Shown: piece by piece, positions 7,215 through 15,300 of the stretch
Layout: each line of letters starts with the position of its first letter
How positions within the stretch are numbered: the stretch's first letter is position 1
Source: Bacteroidales bacterium
Lineage (GTDB): Bacteria; Bacteroidota; Bacteroidia; Bacteroidales; UBA932
Assembly: GCA_017615135.1 (NCBI GenBank)
Contig: JAGAAU010000123.1
Location: 1 to 15,969 of the forward strand
Direction of reading: 5' to 3'
Length of the DNA: 15,969 nt
Program-made: the position numbers and the translations under genes
The notes under the pieces: model-generated
Told to the model about the DNA's origin: nothing
Databases searched by the model: none
Seen by the model: the letters and a program-made list of their open reading frames with translations, nothing else

Positions 7215-7222
7215 CAAAGATA
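7215..7222 (-). promoter_or_regulatory. Promoter -7 element TATCTTTG for lepA
   Basis: On the minus strand TATCTTTG matches TAnnTTTG and ends only 7 bases before the lepA ATG at 7207. The transcript would begin 0-4 bases from the start codon, i.e. be close to leaderless. No clear TTTG is present 19-21 bases upstream. Confidence 0.55.
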
Positions 7223-7245
7223 AGCAAGAAATAAAATTATTTGCG

Positions 7246-7253
7246 TAACTTTG
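7246..7253 (+). promoter_or_regulatory. Promoter -7 element TAACTTTG for the transketolase genes
   Basis: TAACTTTG matches TAnnTTTG, 29 bases before ATG 7283. It excludes the upstream in-frame TTG (7241) as a start, because that codon would not be transcribed. The element is divergent from the lepA promoter, with 23 bases between the two -7 elements. No good -33 TTTG is seen. Confidence 0.55.
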
Positions 7254-7282
7254 AAAAACTGTTTAGTAACAATTTCGACATT

Positions 7283-8116
7283 ATGAAAACCATAGAAGAA
7301 CTCTCGAAGATTGCCTCACAGGTGCGCAGAGACATAGTGCGCATGGTGAATGCCGCCGGTTGCGGTCATCCGGGCGGATCCATGAGCTCTACAGACATCC
7401 TCGTAACCCTGTTTTTCAATGTAATGAAACAGGACCCTGCAAGCTGGAAGCGCAGCGCCGAAGGTCAGGATGCCTTCATACTTTCCGCCGGGCACCTGGC
7501 TCCGGTGTACTATTCGGTCCTGGCCCGCGCCGGCTACTTCCCGAAGGAAGACCTGGGGTCGCTGAGACGCTTCGGCAGTAAACTTCAGGGGCATCCGTCC
7601 GTCGGGCTTCCCGGCGTATTCCAGCCCTCCGGTTCGCTCGGACAGGGAGTGGCTGCCGCAGCTGGAATCGCTCTTGGCAAAAAGCTCTCCGGAGACGGAA
7701 ATTTCGTGTACGTCCTTTGCGGAGACGGCGAGTCTGAAGAGGGAGAAATCTGGGAGAGCGCAACCTTCGCCGCACACCACGGTCTGGACAATCTGGTGGC
7801 AATGACAGACTATAACCATCAGCAGATAGACGGCAGCATAGAGGATGTGGCCGGTTTGTCTTCACTTGCAGACAGATGGCTGGCCTTCGGCTGGGATGTG
7901 ATAGAGGCGGAGGGGCACGATTTCGAGTCTATCCAGAATGCCTTTGCGCTGGCAAAACGCCAGGACGGCAAACCCACTATGATACTGTTCAACACAGAAA
8001 TGGGGCACGGAGTGGATTTCATGGCCGGCACCCACGAATGGCACGGGAAGGCACCAAATGCCGAGCAGACTGCACAGGCGCTCGCACAGCTTGAAGAAAC
8101 CCTCGGGGATTATTAA
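7283..8116 (+). CDS. Transketolase, N-terminal (pyrophosphate-binding) subunit
   Basis: A 277-residue thiamine-diphosphate-binding half of a split transketolase, which moves two-carbon ketol units between sugar phosphates in the non-oxidative pentose phosphate pathway. Visible motifs are GCGHPGGS (26-33, phosphate and TPP contacts), [10 protein letters not shown] (68-77), and the TPP/metal motif GDGE (147-150) with Asn178 in DYNHQQIDG. Classical transketolase is one chain of about 660 residues; in many Bacteroidota and Clostridia it is two chains, as here. The start at ATG 7283 agrees with the usual N-terminus and with the promoter position. The second subunit gene follows after 19 bases, so the two halves are made from one transcript and act as a heteromer. 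Confidence 0.95.
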   Translation: MKTIEELSKIASQVRRDIVRMVNAAGCGHPGGSMSSTDILVTLFFNVMKQDPASWKRSAEGQDAFILSAGHLAPVYYSVLARAGYFPKEDLGSLRRFGSKLQGHPSVGLPGVFQPSGSLGQGVAAAAGIALGKKLSGDGNFVYVLCGDGESEEGEIWESATFAAHHGLDNLVAMTDYNHQQIDGSIEDVAGLSSLADRWLAFGWDVIEAEGHDFESIQNAFALAKRQDGKPTMILFNTEMGHGVDFMAGTHEWHGKAPNAEQTAQALAQLEETLGDY

Positions 8117-8135
8117 TCTTTGAAACTGAGAAATT

Positions 8136-9089
8136 ATGAAATACACGGATACAGGTAAGAAAGACACCCGCAGCGGGTTCGGCCAGGGCCTTCTGGAGGC
8201 CGGCAGGGCAGATGAAAGGGTACTCGCCCTCACCGCAGACCTTAAGGGCTCACTTAAAATGGGCGCCTTCGCAAAGGAGTTCCCCGAACGCTTCATTCAG
8301 TGCGGAATAGCTGAAGCCAATATGGTTGGAGTTGCAGCGGGGCTCGCCCTCACCGGCAAAGTTCCCTTCTGCGGTTCCTTCGCCGAATTCATTACCGGCA
8401 GGGTTTACGACCAGATCCGCCAGGAAGTAGCTTACGGCAAAACCAATGTTAAACTGGCATCCTCCCACGCAGGAATCACACTTGGAGAAGACGGAGCCAC
8501 GCACCAGACTATGGAAGACATAGCCCTGATGCGCGCCATTCCGGGAATGACGGTGCTGGTTCCCTGCGACTACAACCAGACCAGACAGGCCACCATTGCG
8601 GCAGCGAAGTTCGAGGGGCCGGTTTACCTGCGCTTCGGGCGCCCGTCCGTTCCAAATTTCACCGATCCGGACGAAAAATTCGTGATAGGCAAGGTTTACA
8701 GGCTGACCGAAGGTTCAGATGTAACCATAGTGTGCTGCGGACACACGGTCTGGGAGGCACTTATTGCCGCCGATACCCTCGAAGCCCGCGGGATTCATGC
8801 TGAAGTGCTGAACGCAGCCACCGTAAAACCGCTGGACGAAAAGGCCATCGTGGAATCTGCCGCAAAGACCGGAGCAGTACTGGTTGTTGAAGAGCACAAT
8901 ATGGCAGGAGGGCTCGGAGAGGCCGTTGCAGCCGTTCTGGTGCAGCATAAACCAGTTCCCATGCGTTTCATAAACGGAGGAGACCGCTTCGGGCAGTCCG
9001 GAACGCCGGCAGTACTTATGGAGCACTACGGCCTAACCGCCGCCAATATCGAAAAGGAAGCTCTGAACCTGCTTGAAGCAGGCCGATAA
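8136..9089 (+). CDS. Transketolase, C-terminal (pyrimidine-binding) subunit
   Basis: A 317-residue partner of the upstream subunit, carrying the pyrimidine-binding domain and the C-terminal transketolase domain. The catalytic Glu that activates thiamine diphosphate is Glu60 in GIAEANMVGVAAGLA. The substrate-side loop SSHAGITLGEDGATHQ follows, and the C-terminal domain contains VVEEHNMAGGLGEAVA and FGQSGTP. This arrangement also occurs in 1-deoxyxylulose-5-phosphate synthase and pyruvate dehydrogenase E1, but DXS is one long chain and the paired N-terminal subunit is of transketolase type. The start is ATG 8136, 19 bases after the first subunit's stop. The stop is separated from the converging lolD stop by one base, leaving no room for a terminator between them. 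Confidence 0.95.
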   Translation: MKYTDTGKKDTRSGFGQGLLEAGRADERVLALTADLKGSLKMGAFAKEFPERFIQCGIAEANMVGVAAGLALTGKVPFCGSFAEFITGRVYDQIRQEVAYGKTNVKLASSHAGITLGEDGATHQTMEDIALMRAIPGMTVLVPCDYNQTRQATIAAAKFEGPVYLRFGRPSVPNFTDPDEKFVIGKVYRLTEGSDVTIVCCGHTVWEALIAADTLEARGIHAEVLNAATVKPLDEKAIVESAAKTGAVLVVEEHNMAGGLGEAVAAVLVQHKPVPMRFINGGDRFGQSGTPAVLMEHYGLTAANIEKEALNLLEAGR

Positions 9090-9090
9090 T

Positions 9091-9744
9091 TCAGATTATT
9101 TCACCGTCTTTCATCCGCAGACAACGGTCGCACATCTGTGCCAGGCCGTCGTCGTGGGTGACTATCACCATGGTCTGCCCGGTACTTTCACGCAGGGAGA
9201 AGAACAGTTTGTGGATTTCTTCCTTGGTGGCCGAATCGAGGTTCCCGGTAGGTTCATCGGCAAAGAGCACGGCAGGAGAGTTCACCAGGGCCCTGGCAAC
9301 CGCAACCCTCTGCTGTTCTCCGCCGGACAGAGCCGCGGGTTTATGGGAGATTCTTGCACCAAGCCCCACGGTTTCCAGCAGAGCCGCGGCCTTTTTCTCC
9401 GCCTCCGCCCTGCCCTTGCCGGCAATCAACGCCGGAATCATAACATTCTCGAGAGCAGTAAATTCGGGAAGCAGACGATGAGCCTGGAACACGAAGCCTA
9501 CCTTAAGGCAGCGGAAAGCAGAAAGCCTCTCCCCCCGGAGGGAAAGTACATCTTTACCGTCCAGGACAAGGCTGCCGCCGTCGGGAGTGGAAAGGGTTCC
9601 GAGAATTTCCAGCAGCGTGGTCTTTCCCGCTCCGGAAGCACCGGTGATGGAGACGATTTCGCCCTTGGCGACCGAAAGGCTGATACCCTTCAACACCTGC
9701 AGGGTTCCGAAGGATTTAACTATGTCCCTGGCCTCTATGATCAT
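9091..9744 (-). CDS. LolD-type ABC transporter ATP-binding protein
   Basis: A 217-residue ATPase of the LolD/MacB family. It has Walker [10 protein letters not shown] (35-43), Q-loop Gln87 in [18 protein letters not shown] (typical of LolD), signature LSGGEQQR (139-146), Walker B VLFADEP (159-165), GNLDS after it, and a final switch His in VIVTHD. LolD powers the LolCDE complex that extracts lipoproteins from the inner membrane for delivery to the outer membrane. The permease gene is not adjacent, so a related MacB- or FtsE-like role cannot be ruled out. The start is ATG 9744, preceded directly by GGAG. The frame is open further upstream, but that part runs through a tRNA gene and cannot be protein. 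It lies 16 bases after the tRNA on the same strand, probably on one transcript. Confidence 0.88.
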   Translation of the reverse strand: MIIEARDIVKSFGTLQVLKGISLSVAKGEIVSITGASGAGKTTLLEILGTLSTPDGGSLVLDGKDVLSLRGERLSAFRCLKVGFVFQAHRLLPEFTALENVMIPALIAGKGRAEAEKKAAALLETVGLGARISHKPAALSGGEQQRVAVARALVNSPAVLFADEPTGNLDSATKEEIHKLFFSLRESTGQTMVIVTHDDGLAQMCDRCLRMKDGEII

Positions 9745-9760
9745 CTCCGGTTCAGATTTG

Positions 9761-9834
9761 TCGGGGTGATGTGACTCGAACACACGACCCTCTGCTCCCA
9801 AAGCAGATGCGCTAGCCAACTGCGCCACACCCCG
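9761..9834 (-). tRNA. tRNA-Pro (anticodon UGG)
   Basis: A full 74-base cloverleaf folds on the minus strand: acceptor CGGGGTG/CACCCCG with discriminator A, D-arm GCGC/GCGC, anticodon stem TCTGC/GCAGA with loop TTTGGGA (anticodon TGG), five-base variable region, and T-arm GTGTG/CACAT with loop TTCGAGT. The C1-G72 first pair and A73 are as expected for bacterial tRNA-Pro. CCA is not encoded (CAA follows on the minus strand), so it is added after transcription. The tRNA lies between yidD and the LolD-type gene, all on one strand. Confidence 0.96.
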
Positions 9835-9837
9835 ATA

Positions 9838-9861
9838 AAACCCTAAGGGTTTGCAAATATA
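9838..9861 (-). promoter_or_regulatory. Promoter -7 element TATATTTG for tRNA-Pro, with adjoining palindrome
   Basis: TATATTTG on the minus strand (9861-9854) matches TAnnTTTG and would start transcription near 9847-9850, about 14 bases before the tRNA 5' end. Immediately downstream, 9838-9852 is a palindrome (AAACCCT, one base, AGGGTTT). Followed by TTAT on the minus strand, it could be a weak terminator for the rnpA-yidD transcript or a site acting at the tRNA start. Confidence 0.6.
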
Positions 9862-9877
9862 ATAAGAATCCTTTAAA

Positions 9878-10108
9878 TCACGGCACCGGATCGTAACCGC
9901 TTCCTCCCCAGGGATGGCAGCGCAGGATACGCTTGAGGGAAAGCCAGAAACCCTTGAAAGGACCGTATTTACGGAAGGCCTCCAGCGCATACTGGGAACA
10001 GGTTGGAGTAAAACGGCAGCTTGGAGGGAACAGTGGCGAAATACAGAGCTGATAAAACTTTATCAGCAGAATGAAGGGCGCGGTAAAGATGGTTTTCAGC
10101 AGATTCAT
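9878..10108 (-). CDS. yidD: Membrane protein insertion efficiency factor YidD
   Basis: A complete 76-residue YidD (PF01809). A hydrophobic, amphipathic N-terminus (residues 4-26) is followed by the family core: [14 protein letters not shown] (31-44, with Cys31 and Cys37), KYGPFKGFW and the ending [17 protein letters not shown] with Cys64. YidD works at the inner face of the cytoplasmic membrane, helping YidC-dependent insertion of membrane proteins. Its ATG overlaps the rnpA stop by four bases, the usual rnpA-yidD order. In many bacteria yidC follows; here a tRNA gene with its own promoter follows. Confidence 0.97.
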   Translation of the reverse strand: MNLLKTIFTAPFILLIKFYQLCISPLFPPSCRFTPTCSQYALEAFRKYGPFKGFWLSLKRILRCHPWGGSGYDPVP

Positions 10109-10464
10109 TTCCGGCAGAGTTCATCTATGCGCTCCAGTGCCCTGGCTACTTCTGTCCTGAGCACATCGGTACCGGTCTCCCCTTCGGCACTGTAAACAAA
10201 GAGTATATCCACCCCCTTCGTGGCAAGCAGTTCCTTCTGGGTACGGTAGGCTTCCCTCATGCGCCTTTTCAGAAGGTTGCGCTTAACCGCCCGCTTGAAC
10301 AACTTTTTAGGCACCGAGACTATGATACGGTTGAATTCCAGCCCGGAACCCTCTGCAAAACAGTAACGTAAATGTTCCTGCCTGCCCCAACGCCCCCTGG
10401 CAATAAGGTCAGGAGCGGCCGTCTTTCCGGACAGCCTCTCACATTTGGGCAGGGTAGCCGGCAT
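10105..10464 (-). CDS. rnpA: Ribonuclease P protein component
   Basis: A 119-residue basic protein subunit of RNase P, which with the catalytic RNA matures tRNA 5' ends. The RNA-binding RNR-type motif is [18 protein letters not shown] (57-74), after the beta-strand [11 protein letters not shown] that contacts the pre-tRNA leader. The N-terminus ([10 protein letters not shown]) corresponds to the LSGKKAI-like start of Bacteroidota RnpA. The start at ATG 10464 is 4 bases after the hemD-like stop; an in-frame upstream start at 10497 would overlap that gene and adds residues unlike the family. Here rnpA is not next to rpmH/dnaA but in a hemD-rnpA-yidD order, which is usual in this phylum. Confidence 0.95.
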   Translation of the reverse strand: MPATLPKCERLSGKTAAPDLIARGRWGRQEHLRYCFAEGSGLEFNRIIVSVPKKLFKRAVKRNLLKRRMREAYRTQKELLATKGVDILFVYSAEGETGTDVLRTEVARALERIDELCRK

Positions 10465-10468
10465 AATC

Positions 10469-11203
10469 TCAGGCTTTTTTGGAAAGATACAGTTCAATGG
10501 CCTTGGCTGCAGATGGAGCTTCAGGGGTAGGGCCCTTCACCGCCACCGCAAAACCAGCATCTTCGAGGGCCGCGGCAATGCTTTTACCGTAAGCCACAAA
10601 CTTGATGTCTCCCTGGCTGAAATCCGGGAAATTCTCCCTCAGAGATTCAAGGTCGTTGGGATTGTAGAGCACAACCAAATCGAAGGCATGAAGGTCTACG
10701 TCGTGAAGGTCCTGGGGCACAGGCTTTACAAAGCGCCCCGCGCAATACTTCAGGCCGGATTCCTCGAACAGCCTTGCTATCGCATCCCCGCTGCCTTTGC
10801 CGGAAGTGGTGATAAGGAAATTTTCCCCTTTGTGCTTGGGGCCTATCTGGGCAACCAGCGACGCCGGAGTTCCGTCTCCGAAGAAAATCTTACGCTTGCG
10901 GTAAACTATGTGCTTCTGCAGGTACATGGCGATTATCTCGGTAGTGCAGAAATACTTCATGGTTTCAGGCACCTTGAAGCGCATTTCCTTGCACATCTGG
11001 AAATAGGCGTCAATTGCAAGCCTGGACGAGAAAACAACGGCGGTATATTCGGCAAGATTTATCCTCTGAGCCCTGAATTCCTTGGAAGAAAGAGGTTCCG
11101 TGAGGAAGAAAGGACGGAAGCAGAGTTCTGCACCGAATTTATCCGTTAAAGCTTTATATGGAGTAAGATTCGAAGGTTCCGGCTGTGAAACAAGTATCTT
11201 CAT
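10469..11203 (-). CDS. hemD: Uroporphyrinogen-III synthase-like protein (HemD family)
   Basis: A 244-residue protein of the HemD fold (two alpha/beta domains joined by a two-strand linker). The N-terminal domain starts MKILVSQPEP, then TAVVFSSRLAIDAYF and MKYFCTTEIIAMYLQKHIVYRKRKIFFG, segments characteristic of the Bacteroidota members. HemD closes hydroxymethylbilane to uroporphyrinogen III, the precursor of heme, siroheme and cobalamin. The family is very variable and few catalytic residues are conserved, so activity cannot be read from sequence. No other heme gene is in the window, and the gene sits in an RNA/membrane-biogenesis operon. The start ATG overlaps the DUF4271 stop by four bases; rnpA follows 4 bases downstream. 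Confidence 0.88.
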   Translation of the reverse strand: MKILVSQPEPSNLTPYKALTDKFGAELCFRPFFLTEPLSSKEFRAQRINLAEYTAVVFSSRLAIDAYFQMCKEMRFKVPETMKYFCTTEIIAMYLQKHIVYRKRKIFFGDGTPASLVAQIGPKHKGENFLITTSGKGSGDAIARLFEESGLKYCAGRFVKPVPQDLHDVDLHAFDLVVLYNPNDLESLRENFPDFSQGDIKFVAYGKSIAAALEDAGFAVAVKGPTPEAPSAAKAIELYLSKKA

Positions 11204-11919
11204 CTAATGCTGCTGTATATCAAAATCCCAGTGGGTATCAATTCGAGGGCGCAAAGATACAAAATAGTTGGAAAAGGAGCGCAAAGTGAACCCAAAATTT
11301 GCGTAACGTGCAAAACCGTAAGTAGATAGTAAAGACCGATTTCCGCGTACAGAACAATCTGCAAAGTGGTTTCCGGGAGCCCTGCCAGCACCAGGACCGG
11401 GATGCTTACCAATATCAGAAGATTCAGATTGATGAAAAAATCCAGCACTATATTGTGCAGCACACCCTCCATCTCCTGGGAGAACCGACGCGGCTTGAAC
11501 AGCGCGAACATAAGGCTGCGGAGCAGCATGTACAGAAACAGCGCAGCCGCCGGCACCGCAACACGGAACTGCACGGGGACATACGAGGCAAAGGATGGAG
11601 TATACAGGCCGAAGCGGTCTGCAATCAGGCAGAAAGGAATGGCAAGCACCAGCGCAATGCGGTTCCTGTCTGTAGACATACTCATATTGTGTTCGATGTG
11701 GGTATGCCACCTCGGCCTGGTTACGCTCTTGATAAGATAGGGAAAAATCCGCAGAAAATCCCGCAGGTTCATCAGCACAAGCAGGGCTGCGACGGCCAGC
11801 ATTATGCGGTTTGTCAGATAATCTCCCCACTGGGGCAGGGCTTCGGGAGGCGGCAGTTCGGTAACCGCGGCCGGAAGTTCCAGCTGACCGAATCTGAATA
11901 TGTCTGCAAGTATGGTCAT
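11200..11919 (-). CDS. DUF4271 integral membrane protein
   Basis: A 239-residue membrane protein typical of the DUF4271 family (PF14093), found in Bacteroidota and usually next to hemD. About five or six hydrophobic helices are visible: near residues 39-62, 89-106, 115-140, 160-182 and 188-235. The charged stretch KSVTRPRWHTHIEHN (64-78) and KPRRFSQEMEG loop lie between helices. No catalytic motif is recognisable and no function is established. The gene is coupled to hemD by a four-base stop/start overlap and starts two bases after the SUI1-family gene, so all are translated from one message. Confidence 0.85.
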   Translation of the reverse strand: MTILADIFRFGQLELPAAVTELPPPEALPQWGDYLTNRIMLAVAALLVLMNLRDFLRIFPYLIKSVTRPRWHTHIEHNMSMSTDRNRIALVLAIPFCLIADRFGLYTPSFASYVPVQFRVAVPAAALFLYMLLRSLMFALFKPRRFSQEMEGVLHNIVLDFFINLNLLILVSIPVLVLAGLPETTLQIVLYAEIGLYYLLTVLHVTQILGSLCAPFPTILYLCALELIPTGILIYSSIR

Positions 11920-11921
11920 AG

Positions 11922-12266
11922 TCAGTTCCCTCTCCTGGCCTTATATCCCATAGACTGGAGCAGGGTTGTGAGTTTGTCCCTAAGGTCTCCCTGGATGGTA
12001 ATCTCCCCATCCTTGGCAGTCCCTCCCACTCCGCATTTGGTCTTAAGCGTTTTGGCAAGTGCGGAAAGGTCTTCGGCACTACCCTGGAACCCCTGCACCA
12101 GGGTTACCTGCTTTCCGGCCCGGCCGCTGCGCTCCAGACGCACAATCAGCTTCTGCTCCGCCGGCGGCAAAGTCTGCACTTCCTCTTCCTGCTGAGTTAC
12201 GTATTGATAGTCCGGGTTGGTTGAATAAACCACCCCCAAACGTTTCTTCCAGTCTGATTGTTCCAT
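11922..12266 (-). CDS. SUI1/eIF1-family translation initiation factor (YciH-like)
   Basis: A 114-residue protein. Residues about 35-114 form the SUI1 domain: LIVRLERSGRAGKQVTLVQG (the basic loop strand), GFQGS, then LAKTLKTKCGVGGTAKDGEI with the family's CGVGG motif, and a C-terminal helix DKLTTLLQSMGYKARRG. About 35 N-terminal residues are unique and probably flexible. Eukaryotic eIF1 controls start-codon choice; the role of bacterial YciH is less clear. ATG 12266 is chosen because the upstream in-frame TTG (12284) falls inside the promoter -7 element. It is the first gene of the SUI1-DUF4271-hemD-rnpA-yidD transcript. Confidence 0.92.
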   Translation of the reverse strand: MEQSDWKKRLGVVYSTNPDYQYVTQQEEEVQTLPPAEQKLIVRLERSGRAGKQVTLVQGFQGSAEDLSALAKTLKTKCGVGGTAKDGEITIQGDLRDKLTTLLQSMGYKARRGN

Positions 12267-12281
12267 ATCGGCCGATTTTTG

Positions 12282-12289
12282 CAAAGATA
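12282..12289 (-). promoter_or_regulatory. Promoter -7 element TATCTTTG of the SUI1-to-yidD operon
   Basis: On the minus strand TATCTTTG (identical to the lepA element) ends 15 bases before ATG 12266. It predicts a leader of roughly 10 bases. No TTTG at -33 is apparent. It is divergent from the DUF2723 promoter, with 31 bases between the two -7 elements. Confidence 0.6.
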
Positions 12290-12320
12290 GACATAATTTC
12301 AGCGTTCTGCAGATATTTCG

Positions 12321-12328
12321 TATATTTG
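12321..12328 (+). promoter_or_regulatory. Promoter -7 element TATATTTG for the DUF2723 gene
   Basis: TATATTTG matches TAnnTTTG and ends 6 bases before ATG 12335. The predicted mRNA is nearly leaderless. AATTTC near 12295-12300 is the closest thing to a -33 element. Confidence 0.55.
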
Positions 12329-12334
12329 CCGATT

Positions 12335-15300
12335 ATGACCGGAAAGAAATTCAATCTGTGGAACAGGCTGGCGGCGGCATTCGCCTTCGTCGTGTCTGCA
12401 GTTACATATCTCCTCACCATAGAACCGTCTGCGTCATTCTGGGACTGTGGGGAATTCATTGCATCTTCGTATAAACTGGAAGTTGGACATCCTCCCGGAA
12501 ACCCCATGTTCCAGCTGATTGCGCGCTTTTTCACCCTCTTCGGCGACAACATGCACGCCGCACCGCTGGTGAACGCAATGAGCGCAATCTGTTCAGCCCT
12601 GACCATATTGTTCCTGTATCTCACCATCGTTTTCTTCGTAAAACGGCTCTTCGGAACCGACTCCGAAGGAGGATACTCCGCCGGCAACTCGATGGCGATC
12701 ATCGGCTCCGGCCTGGTTGGTTCGCTGGTATACTGCTTCTCAGACACTTTCTGGTTTTCTGCCGTGGAGGGTGAGGTTTACGCAATGTCCTCGCTCTTTA
12801 CCGCCTTGGTTTTCTGGGCCATGACCAAATGGTACGAGGAAGAGAACCGCAGCCGCTCCAACCGCTGGATAGTGCTCATCGCTTTCCTCATGGGGCTCTC
12901 TATCGGCGTTCACCTGCTGAACCTCCTCGCCATCCCGGCCATAGTATTCATGTACTATTACAAGCAGAGGGAAGACGGCCGGTTCACCTTCTGGGAGGGG
13001 CTCAAAATCTTCCTGGTAGGCGTTGTGATACTGGCGATAGTGCTCTTCCTGATAGTTCCGTGGGTTCCAAAGCTCGCGGCATATACAGACCTGCTGTTCG
13101 TAAATGTGTTCGGGCTCCCTTACAACACCGGCGCCGCATTCTTTATGCTCGCCATCCTGGGACTCTGCTTCTTCGGCATCTTCATGACTCAGAAGAAGCA
13201 GAAAGTTTTCCTGAACACCGCCCTGCTCTGCCTCACTACCATACTCATAGGCTTCTCCGTATTCAGCGTAGTGGTGATACGCTCCTGCGCCAAAACCCCT
13301 ACCAACGAGTATCAGCCGGACAATGCATTCACCCTCGTACGCTACCTTTCACGGGAGCAGTACGGCAGCAGCCCGCTCATCTACGGGCAGTACTTCGATG
13401 CAGACTATACCATTAAGGAAGGCACCTACTGGGCTCCGCTTAACGGCCGCTACGTAAGGGCCGAAAGCCCCGTGGAAGCCTCCTACAAGTCTTCCGGGAA
13501 GATGCTGTTCCCCCGTATGTGGAACAATGCGGACGATAAATACGTACGTTTCTACGAATACTACATGAACGGGAACGTGATGCGCTCCAAGGACAAGCAC
13601 CGCAAGCCCACCATGGGAGAGAATCTCGCGTTCTTCTTCGACTACCAGCTGAACTGGATGTACATACGCTATTTCATGTGGAACTTCGTGGGGCGCCAGA
13701 ATGAGATTCAGGGACAGACTCCGGGAGACATTTTCCACGGCAACTGGGAAAGCGGGGTGCCCGTCATAGACAATTACCGCCTGGGCGACCAGAGCGACGC
13801 CCCCGGCCTGCTGAAGAACAATAAGGGCAAGAACCACTATTTCTTCCTCCCCCTGCTGCTCGGACTGCTCGGGCTGTTCTTCCAGTTCGACCGCGACAAA
13901 CGCGGATGCTGGCTGGTATTCCTCATGTTCTTCATGACCGGAATCGCAATAGTGCTCTACCTCAACCAGCCTCCATATCAGGTCCGCGAGAGGGATTATG
14001 CCTATGCGGGTTCATTCTATTTCTTCAGCGCCTGGTGCGGTATGGCCGTGGCTGCCTTTGCGCAGTGGCTGTCCGCCCTCAACAAGAAAGGAAAAGCCGC
14101 GGTGCCCGCATTAATCACCCTGCTCTGCCTGGGTGTGCCTGCCCTGATGGCTGCCCAGAACTGGGACGACCACGACCGCAGCAACCGTCGCACCGCTGTG
14201 GAACTTGCAGCCAACTACCTCAACTCGGTTGGGCAGAACGGCATACTGATTACCCACGGAGACAACGATACCTTCCCCGTATGGTACGCCCAGGAAGTGG
14301 AAGGAATCCGCCCCGACGTGCGCATCTGCAACACTTCCCTGCTTGGAACCGACTGGCATATAGACCAGATGAAATGGAAGGTGAACGAATCTGCGCCGCT
14401 TAAACTCCAGGTTGGGCCGGAGCAGTACCTCTACGGGACCAATGAATATGTGCTGATAAACGACAGCAAGAATACCGTCTACCCCATAGCCGACGTGATG
14501 AAGGTCTTCCGCAACCCCAAACTGAAATACCGCGGAATGGACTACATCGCCTCCAGGAAGATAGCCATTCCCGTGAATAAGGAAAATGCACTGAAGAGCG
14601 GAATAGTGGCTCCTGAAGATGCAGACCGCATGCTCGACGAGATAGTGCTGTCCATCTCCCCCAACAAGAACTACCTCACCAAGCCCGAACTGTTCATGCT
14701 GGACCTGCTTTCCGGATACGAGTGGGACCGTCCTATCAACATGCTGAACATGGGAGGAGACCTCAACCTGGGGCTGAGGGATTACCTGGAATTCCAGGGC
14801 TACTCATACAAACTGGTGCCATTCCGCAACACGGTAAAGAGCTCGGACATAGGTTATGCCAATGCAGACCATCTTTACTCCCTGATGACCGAGACATTCA
14901 AGTGGGACGCACTTTCTGCAGACAACTATTTCATAGACTACCAGAACATGTACACCCATCTGGGAGTGATGTCGGCACGAATGGTATTCGTGAACTGCGC
15001 GGCCCTGTTCTACCGGAACAAGCAGGACGGGCGTGCGCTGGAAATGCTCGACAAGAGCTGCAGTGTGATGCGGAATTACCCGCTGGATGCCATCCCGGCA
15101 GGATTTACCACCAACGATTACATGGTGGTGGAGACCGCCAGGTACTATTATCTGCTCGGAGAGCGTGAGAAAGGCCGCCAGCTGCTGGAAGACCTCAGTG
15201 CGCAACTCCTGCAGGCCAGCGCATTTTACCTGAAATTCTACGACTATGCGTCCGATGAATTCGAGACTACCGCGAATTACATCTACCTAATCTCCGACAC

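Noticed and set aside
9761..9834. tRNA-Pro as an integration site for a mobile element
   Set aside because: Both sides are core genes, no integrase is present, and no repeat of the tRNA 3' end was seen in the window.
9745..9990. N-terminal extension of the LolD-type protein (open frame to 9990)
   Set aside because: This part reads through the tRNA-Pro gene and into yidD; the peptide is a translation of tRNA sequence. The family start is [10 protein letters not shown] at 9744.
12059..12334. 92-residue N-terminal extension of the DUF2723 protein
   Set aside because: It is antisense to the SUI1-family gene and contains the divergent promoters; the family N-terminus begins at ATG 12335.
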